From the NCBI GenBank assembly GCA_905373785.1, contig CAJPUK010000025.1, forward strand, positions 1-21,758: 21,758 bases of DNA. The letters run 5' to 3'. Below the pieces are notes generated by a model. That model was not told the DNA's origin. It worked only from the letters and a program-made list of their open reading frames with translations, and did not search any database. A program made the position numbers and the translations under genes. This DNA is from an uncultured Johnsonella sp. GTDB lineage: Bacteria > Bacillota > Clostridia > Lachnospirales > Lachnospiraceae. Every line of letters begins with the position of its first letter. The stretch's first letter is position 1. This document shows, piece after piece, positions 17,178-21,758 of this stretch.

Positions 17178-17840
17178 ATGGAAAAAGATGTTTATTGTCT
17201 TTGCATGGGTGAGGCTCATGGAGAGATTATTGAAAAAAAGTCAAGATTTATAGCTGATATAGTACCTGTCAAAGATGAGGAAGAGGCACTTGAATTTATA
17301 GAAGGAGTGAGAAAGAAGTTTTGGGATGCAAGACATCATTGCTATGCTTATATAGTAGGGGATAAAGGCAGCATACAAAGATGCTCGGATGACGGAGAAC
17401 CTTCAAAAACCGCCGGAAGACCTATGCTTGATGTACTGCTTTCAAAGAAGCTGATAAATATCTGTGCTGTAGTTACCAGATATTTCGGAGGCACTCTGCT
17501 TGGTACGGGCGGTTTGGTCAGAGCCTACCAGTCTGCGGTAATTGACGGACTTGAGGGGACGGAAATCGTAAAAATAGAAGAGGCATTCAGACTTTATATA
17601 AAGTCAAGTTATGATATGTATGGAAATTTTAAAAGAATGGAAGAAAGCCTCGGTATATATATAGAAGATGTAGAATATACTCAAGAAGTGGATATGAAAA
17701 TAATAGTAAAAAAAGAGCTTGAAGAAAGTTTTCTAAAAAGGCTTGCAGCAGAGAGTGCAGGAAGTATAAGTCCTTATAAAACAGAAGAAATAAGTTTTGT
17801 TATAAGTAAAGGTAAAGTAAGAGTTGTAACTTTTACTTGA
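17178..17840 (+). CDS. YigZ/IMPACT family protein
   Basis: A 220-residue protein of the YigZ (UPF0029/IMPACT) family, cytoplasmic, with a ribosomal protein S5 domain 2-like N-terminal fold. Family marks are KKSRFIA (about 20-26), [11 protein letters not shown], the [19 protein letters not shown] loop and [17 protein letters not shown]. The C-terminal 80 residues form the small ferredoxin-like domain. The molecular activity is not settled; eukaryotic IMPACT acts on translation control through Gcn2. I chose ATG 17178 because AGGA lies nine bases upstream and the family N-terminus begins here; the open frame extends further left but without a ribosome binding site or homology. typA follows 70 bases later from its own promoter, whose -35 overlaps this gene's stop. 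Confidence 0.9.
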   Translation: MEKDVYCLCMGEAHGEIIEKKSRFIADIVPVKDEEEALEFIEGVRKKFWDARHHCYAYIVGDKGSIQRCSDDGEPSKTAGRPMLDVLLSKKLINICAVVTRYFGGTLLGTGGLVRAYQSAVIDGLEGTEIVKIEEAFRLYIKSSYDMYGNFKRMEESLGIYIEDVEYTQEVDMKIIVKKELEESFLKRLAAESAGSISPYKTEEISFVISKGKVRVVTFT

Positions 17841-17865
17841 TAATGCTTATTGATAATGTTATATT
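17837..17865 (+). promoter_or_regulatory. Promoter of typA
   Basis: TTGATA (17837-17842, overlapping the yigZ stop) is followed after 17 bases by TATATT (17860-17865), with TGT just before it (extended -10). A further TATAAT at 17891-17896 has no good -35. Confidence 0.6.
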
Positions 17866-17910
17866 ATACCCCGTAGATTTTATGATAAGTTATAATAGAA
17901 AGAGAAGTAT

Positions 17911-19752
17911 ATGTTGGAGAGCCGAGATAACATAAGAAATATAGCGATAATAGCCCATGTAGACCATGGTAAGACTACTTTGGTGGATCAATTACTAAAA
18001 CAAAGCGGAGTATTTAGAGATAATCAGGAAGTTGCGGAAAGAGTTATGGACTCAAATGATTTGGAAAGAGAAAGAGGTATCACCATACTTTCCAAGAATA
18101 CCGCAGTTGACTACAAGGGCATTAAGATAAATATTATAGACACCCCGGGGCATGCGGATTTTGGAGGAGAAGTCGAAAGAGTTTTAAAAATGGTCAATGG
18201 TGTCGTATTGGTGGTAGATGCCTACGAGGGAGCCATGCCGCAAACGAAATTCGTGCTTAGAAAAGCTCTGGAATTAGACCTTGATGTGGTATGTTTGATC
18301 AATAAGTGTGACAGAGAAGAGGCAAGAGCTAAGGAAGTGGTAGATGAAGTTTTGGAGCTGCTGATAGAGCTTGATGCCAATGACAGACAGCTTGACTGTC
18401 CTTTTATATATGCAAGTGCAAGAGCGGGTTGGGCAAAGAAGAGTTTGGAAGAAGATGCCGATGATATGTCGGATCTTTTTGAAACGATCATAGAGCATAT
18501 ACCCGCACCTACAGGGGACAGGCAGGCAGGTACACAGGTTCTTATAAGTACTATAGATTACAATGAATATGTGGGGAGAATAGGAGTAGGTAAGGTAGAT
18601 AACGGAAGTATAAAGGTCAATCAGGATCTTATTTTGGTAAATCATCATGAGCCGGATAAGCTTAGGAAAGTTAAAGTAGGACGTCTGTATGAATATAACG
18701 GTCTCGACAGACAGGAGGTTCAAAGTGCCGACATCGGCTCTATAGTTGCAATATCCGGTATTTCGGATATACATATCGGAGATACCCTGGCAGCTCCTGA
18801 AAATCCCGTTCCCATACCTTTCCAAAAGATATCGGAGCCTACCATATCTATGAACTTTTTGGTAAATGATTCTCCGCTTGCAGGTCAGGAGGGCAAATAT
18901 GTAACTTCAAGACATATCAGGGAAAGGCTTTTTAAAGAGCTTAATACGGATGTGAGCTTAAGGGTTGAAGAAACCGAGTCGGCTGATTGCTTTAAGGTTT
19001 CAGGAAGAGGAGAGTTACATCTGTCCGTACTTATAGAGAATATGAGAAGAGAAGGTTTTGAGTTTGCCGTAAGTAAGGCTGAGGTAATATATAAGACGGA
19101 TGAGAGAAATCAAAAGCTTGAGCCCATGGAGCTTGTGTATGTAGATGTACCGGAGGAATTTTCAGGCAGTGTAATACAAAAACTAAGCTCAAGAAAGGGA
19201 GAGCTGCAAGGCATGAGTCAGATACAGGGCTCATATACCAGACTTGAGTTTTCCATACCTGCAAGAGGACTTATAGGTTACAGAGGTGAATTTTTAACCG
19301 ACACCAAGGGAAACGGTATTATTAATACCGAATTTGACGGATATGCTCCTTATAAGGGTGATATGTATTACAGAAAGACCGGTTCTTTGATTGCATTTGA
19401 AAGCGGTGAGTCCATAACCTACGGACTGTTTAATGCACAGGAAAGAGGTACTCTTTTTATAGGTGCAGGAGAAAAAGTGTATGCCGGCATGGTTATAGGA
19501 CAGAATTCAAAGGCGGAAGATGTTGAGATCAATGTTTGTAAGAGTAAGAAGTTGACCAATACCAGAGCTTCAGGCTCGGATGATGCCCTTAAGCTTGTAA
19601 CCCCTAAAATCATGAGTTTGGAGCAGGCTCTTGAGTTTATCGATAAGGATGAGCTTTTGGAGATTACACCTAAGAATTTGCGTATAAGAAAGAAGATCCT
19701 TGATTCGACTTTGAGGAAGAGAAGTCAACTTAAGTCGAAGGAAAGTGTGTAG
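17911..19752 (+). CDS. typA: Translational GTPase TypA/BipA
   Basis: Ribosome-associated GTPase of the EF-G-like family, involved in 50S subunit assembly and stress or cold adaptation. The 613 residues match the family. GTPase motifs are in order: AHVDHGKT (15-22), the switch I segment RERGITI, DTPGHADF, NKCD, and SA in YASARAG. Domain II follows (about 200-300), then the EF-G III- and V-like domains, and the TypA-specific C-terminal domain with GRGELHLSVLIENMRREGFE and the lysine-rich ribosome-contacting end. The start at 17911 gives the usual N-terminus before DNIRNIAIIAHVDHGKT; the Shine-Dalgarno is weak (AGAGAAG). It is followed by a long hairpin and the convergent pyrBI operon. bipA is a synonym. 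Confidence 0.96.
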   Translation: MLESRDNIRNIAIIAHVDHGKTTLVDQLLKQSGVFRDNQEVAERVMDSNDLERERGITILSKNTAVDYKGIKINIIDTPGHADFGGEVERVLKMVNGVVLVVDAYEGAMPQTKFVLRKALELDLDVVCLINKCDREEARAKEVVDEVLELLIELDANDRQLDCPFIYASARAGWAKKSLEEDADDMSDLFETIIEHIPAPTGDRQAGTQVLISTIDYNEYVGRIGVGKVDNGSIKVNQDLILVNHHEPDKLRKVKVGRLYEYNGLDRQEVQSADIGSIVAISGISDIHIGDTLAAPENPVPIPFQKISEPTISMNFLVNDSPLAGQEGKYVTSRHIRERLFKELNTDVSLRVEETESADCFKVSGRGELHLSVLIENMRREGFEFAVSKAEVIYKTDERNQKLEPMELVYVDVPEEFSGSVIQKLSSRKGELQGMSQIQGSYTRLEFSIPARGLIGYRGEFLTDTKGNGIINTEFDGYAPYKGDMYYRKTGSLIAFESGESITYGLFNAQERGTLFIGAGEKVYAGMVIGQNSKAEDVEINVCKSKKLTNTRASGSDDALKLVTPKIMSLEQALEFIDKDELLEITPKNLRIRKKILDSTLRKRSQLKSKESV

Positions 19753-19779
19753 TACGGGAGTTGAAGCAATCTACTTGAT

Positions 19780-19819
19780 ATTAATTAAGGCGCAAGTGAA
19801 TACTTTCGCCTTAATTAAT
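19780..19819. terminator. Long hairpin after typA, likely terminator
   Basis: ATTAATTAAGGCG (19780-19792) pairs perfectly with CGCCTTAATTAAT (19807-19819), and AAGT-gaat-ACTT adds four inner pairs. There is no clean T-tract on either side, so termination strength is uncertain. The symmetry would work for both converging operons. Confidence 0.6.
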
Positions 19820-19861
19820 AATAGCTGTGCCGGTATGAATAAAAGCAATACAGGTTGATTA

Positions 19862-19883
19862 AACAGAAAGAAAATTTTCTGTT
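19862..19883 (-). terminator. Hairpin downstream of pyrI
   Basis: AACAGAAA (19862-19869) and TTTCTGTT (19876-19883) form an 8-bp stem with a 6-base loop just after the pyrI stop on the minus strand. It is AT-rich with only a short T run, so it is a weak candidate. Confidence 0.4.
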
Positions 19884-19889
19884 CGGGTT

Positions 19890-20321
19890 TTAGTATAACG
19901 AGTAGTCTTCATCGCAGTAAAAACACCTGTAGCTTTCTTTTTCCTTATCAGACAGATAAAAGATTTGTTCTATATAAGTTTCCGAACAGCTTATACATCT
20001 TGGGTTTTTACATTTTATTATGTTGTGTAGTTTATTAGGTAGGGTAAGGGTCTTTTTTTCTATGATTTTATCGTTTTCTATTATGTTTATAGTGATGTTG
20101 CAGTCTATATAGCCAAGCACTTCAAGGTTTATAAGACTTAGAACATCCCCTTCTATTTTTATTATGTCCTTACTTCCCATTTTATTACTTTTTGCATTTT
20201 TTATTATCGCTACGGGACAGTTTATTTTATCAAGTCCCAGTTGGTAATAGATATCAAGGCTTTTTCCAGCTTTTATGTGATCAAGTACTATTCCTTTGTT
20301 AAGTCCGCTTATATTTAACAT
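19890..20321 (-). CDS. pyrI: Aspartate carbamoyltransferase regulatory subunit
   Basis: Regulatory chain of aspartate transcarbamoylase, binding nucleotide effectors (CTP, UTP, ATP in characterised enzymes) and holding catalytic trimers together. The 143 residues are near the usual 150. The N-terminal nucleotide-binding domain covers about 1-95 ([12 protein letters not shown] resembles the family's GTVIDHIPA). The C-terminal zinc domain has the four expected cysteines, C104-X4-C109 and C133-X2-C136, which contact the catalytic chain. The ATG lies inside the end of pyrB (7-base overlap), with its Shine-Dalgarno GGAGGTG inside pyrB codons, so translation is coupled and the subunits are made in proportion. 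Many Gram-positive enzymes lack this subunit, so feedback control at the enzyme level is expected here. Confidence 0.94.
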   Translation of the reverse strand: MLNISGLNKGIVLDHIKAGKSLDIYYQLGLDKINCPVAIIKNAKSNKMGSKDIIKIEGDVLSLINLEVLGYIDCNITINIIENDKIIEKKTLTLPNKLHNIIKCKNPRCISCSETYIEQIFYLSDKEKESYRCFYCDEDYSLY

Positions 20322-21235
20322 ATACCCACCTCCAATAAAGTCATAATTAAAGCCATGCGTATATATACTCCGTACTGCGCCTGTTCAAAGTATTTCGCTC
20401 TTTCATCATTGTCAAGTTCAGGGTTTATCTCATTAACACGTGGAAGAGGGTGGAGTATATACATATCATTTTTAGCGCTTTGCATCTTTTGTTTATCTAA
20501 AATATAGGAGTCTTTAAGTCTTATATAATCTTCTTCATTAAAGAATCTTTCCCTTTGCACTCTTGTCATGTAAAGTATATCAAGCTCGGGTATGCTCGCT
20601 TCAAGACTCGAAGTTTCTATAAATTCGACATTATTTTTTATGATTATATCCTGTCTTATATAATCGGGTATTTTCAGTTCATCCGGAGATATAAGTATGA
20701 ATTTAATACCGCTGTATCTTACAAGCGCCGATATAAGGGAGTGTACTGTTCTTCCGAATTTGAGATCGCCGCACATACCTATGGTCATGTCGGAAAGCCT
20801 GTGTTTTAATAAATATATGGTAAGCAGGTCTGTAAGTGTTTGGGTGGGATGTTGATGACCGCCGTCTCCGGCATTGATTACAGGTATTTTTGAATACATT
20901 GAAGCAACTCTGGGAGCACCTTCCTTAGGGTGTCTTATGGCTGCAATATCGGCATAGCTTGAGATTACCCGTATAGTATCGGCTACACTTTCACCCTTGG
21001 TTGCGGAAGAAGAGTCGGCAGAGTGAAATCCCAGTATACTGCCTCCGAGGTTAAGCATTGCGGCTTCGAAAGAGAGTCTGGTTCTGGTACTTGGCTCATA
21101 AAAAAGGGTGGCAAGTTTCTTACCTTCACACACTTTAGAATATTTTTCAGGCTCTTTTATAATTGCCTGTGCCAAGTGTATAAGCTCATATATCTCTTCC
21201 ACAGAAAGATCAAGAGGATTTAAAAGATGTTTCAT
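20315..21235 (-). CDS. pyrB: Aspartate carbamoyltransferase catalytic subunit
   Basis: Catalyses the committed step of de novo pyrimidine synthesis, carbamoyl phosphate plus aspartate to carbamoyl aspartate. The 306 residues fit the family. The carbamoyl-phosphate loop is [13 protein letters not shown] (45-57, STRTR at 49-53). RHPKEGAPR begins at 101, [11 protein letters not shown] near 127 binds substrate, and HPLPRVNEI near the C-terminus belongs to the aspartate-domain loop. The ATG at 21235 follows AAGGAG at eight bases. It is the first gene of pyrBI, with a good promoter and only about 20 bases of leader, leaving no room for a UTP-sensing attenuator of the enteric kind. The diverged MITE-like copy lies upstream of the promoter. 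Confidence 0.97.
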   Translation of the reverse strand: MKHLLNPLDLSVEEIYELIHLAQAIIKEPEKYSKVCEGKKLATLFYEPSTRTRLSFEAAMLNLGGSILGFHSADSSSATKGESVADTIRVISSYADIAAIRHPKEGAPRVASMYSKIPVINAGDGGHQHPTQTLTDLLTIYLLKHRLSDMTIGMCGDLKFGRTVHSLISALVRYSGIKFILISPDELKIPDYIRQDIIIKNNVEFIETSSLEASIPELDILYMTRVQRERFFNEEDYIRLKDSYILDKQKMQSAKNDMYILHPLPRVNEINPELDNDERAKYFEQAQYGVYIRMALIMTLLEVGIC

Positions 21236-21262
21236 ATCGGGGACTCCTTATTTTTGCACCTA

Positions 21263-21291
21263 ATTATAACTAAAGCTTTCTTACATAGCAA
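21263..21291 (-). promoter_or_regulatory. Promoter of pyrBI
   Basis: Minus-strand TTGCTA (21286-21291), a 17-base spacer, then a perfect TATAAT (21263-21268). Transcription would begin near 21256. Confidence 0.72.
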
Positions 21292-21323
21292 GAGTAATTT
21301 ATTTACTTTATCTGTCTGTAACA

Positions 21324-21479
21324 TGGAAGTCGTTACAGTTCAGGCAGCTCGGATATATATGTATAATAGGTTAATAGGCTGCTGCCGACATTCATCTTTA
21401 TCTGATTTATAAATAAGATTAAATATTTTTAGGTTGTTTTGACGAAGATGAATGAGATAGCGAGATGTAAGCGGAAATC
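21324..21479 (-). mobile_element. MITE-like element, copy 2, diverged and reversed
   Basis: The element spans 21332-21471 (140 bp), reversed relative to copy 1. Its left end GTTACAGTT (21332-21340) equals the copy 1 terminal repeat exactly; its right end (ATGTAAG, 21465-21471) is degenerate. The flanking 8-mers TGGAAGTC and CGGAAATC match at six of eight positions. Read on the minus strand it keeps the stem CATTCATCTT/AAGATGAATG and the core CGGCAGCAGCC found in copy 1, and lacks most of the long AT hairpin. It looks like an older insertion of the same family. Confidence 0.6.
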
Positions 21480-21631
21480 CTGATAAAATTAAAGATAAGT
21501 AATATGGTGTTTCTGAAAGTTTTTGTTATTATCTTTACGAATAAGTTATGGTTAAAGCTTTATTATAGAAGTTTTTTAATTATATTGCAATCAAATTTAT
21601 ACCAAATATATATGTAATTAATTTTTAGTTA

Positions 21632-21640
21632 TGATATAAT
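21632..21640 (+). promoter_or_regulatory. Extended -10 promoter-like site
   Basis: TGATATAAT is a consensus extended -10 on the plus strand. No good -35 lies 16-18 bases upstream. It would drive transcription through the hairpins at the window end. Confidence 0.4.
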
Positions 21641-21676
21641 CATAGCCTGTGAGAATAGTATTTTGATTGAAATAAT

Positions 21677-21716
21677 GCTACCGCAATCCCACCGGCTTTA
21701 GATGGTGGGTTAAGGT
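21677..21716 (+). mobile_element. IS200/IS605-type end hairpin, candidate
   Basis: CTACC...GGTAG encloses CCCACC-(GGCTTTAGAT)-GGTGGG, a foldback hairpin with a CTTTAG tip. Imperfect hairpins of this shape mark the ends of IS200/IS605-family transposons and the 3' part of TnpB guide RNAs. No tnpA or tnpB gene is visible in the window, so this is either the edge of an element continuing to the right or a relic. Confidence 0.35.
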
Positions 21717-21735
21717 AGTATAAGAAAAAACAATA

Positions 21736-21750
21736 GGGCAGGGACTGCCC
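21736..21750 (+). other. Small GC-rich hairpin at the window edge
   Basis: GGGCAG (21736-21741) and CTGCCC (21745-21750) form a 6-bp stem with a 3-base loop. No T-tract follows before the window ends, so its role is open. Confidence 0.35.
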
Positions 21751-21758
21751 GAATTAAC

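Larger units (their letters stand above)
21236..21758. other. Gene-free right end of the window
   Basis: About 520 bases without a supported gene. It contains the pyrBI promoter, an isolated CTGTAAC, the diverged MITE-like copy, an extended -10 near 21632, a transposon-end-like hairpin at 21677-21716 and a small hairpin near the edge. Whatever the rightward promoter serves lies outside the window. Confidence 0.7.

Noticed and set aside
1..21758. CRISPR array, prophage, toxin-antitoxin or restriction system
   Set aside because: No regularly spaced repeats, integrase, phage structural, toxin-antitoxin or restriction genes are visible; apart from small repeats the window is ordinary chromosome.

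Overview
The window reads as an AT-rich, Gram-positive chromosome, most likely from the Lachnospiraceae or a close clostridial relative. The basis is strong AGGAGG-type ribosome binding sites, TTGnnn/TATAAT promoters often with a TGn extended -10, a DUF4364 protein, a class A penicillin-binding protein (PBP) with a clostridial-style Cys/Pro/Ser tail, and a gene set (giant DUF5717-like protein, actin-like DUF5716-like protein, TPR protein) that I associate with Lachnospiraceae. The taxonomic and DUF assignments are from memory; no search was run.

Layout. (1) 36-2193, plus: uracil salvage operon uraA-upp, ending in a bidirectional terminator. (2) 2195-2319, minus: tRNA-Leu(CAA) with its own promoter. 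(3) 2324-3928, minus: a DUF4364 winged-helix-like protein followed by a family 2 glycosyltransferase. (4) 3938-14145, plus: a long gene run made of a giant cytoplasmic protein, an actin/Hsp70-fold protein, a TPR protein, valS, a 48-residue protein and a membrane-anchored TPR protein, closed by a strong bidirectional terminator. (5) 14149-16788, minus: class A PBP. (6) 17178-19819, plus: yigZ-family gene and typA/bipA, ending in a long hairpin. (7) 19862-21291, minus: pyrBI, the two subunits of aspartate transcarbamoylase. (8) 21292-21758: a non-coding tail with a decayed repeat copy, a promoter-like site and a hairpin resembling an IS200/IS605-type transposon end.

Most notable observation: the non-coding stretch 3969-4142 looks like a miniature inverted-repeat transposable element (MITE). 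Its inverted ends GTTACAGTT/AACTGTAAC are flanked exactly by the 8-bp direct repeat GCAATAGG. A second, diverged, reversed copy lies at 21332-21471, with the same end and core sequences and a 6/8 flanking repeat. Copy 1 has landed directly in front of the ribosome binding site of the giant-protein gene, so that operon's message probably begins with a large folded element.

How the genes work together: uraA/upp import uracil and convert it to UMP, while pyrBI catalyses the committed step of de novo UMP synthesis, so both routes to UMP lie in one window on opposite strands. The actin-like protein, the giant protein and the two TPR proteins are genetically linked and might form one envelope- or cytoskeleton-associated machine, but their function is not known to me.
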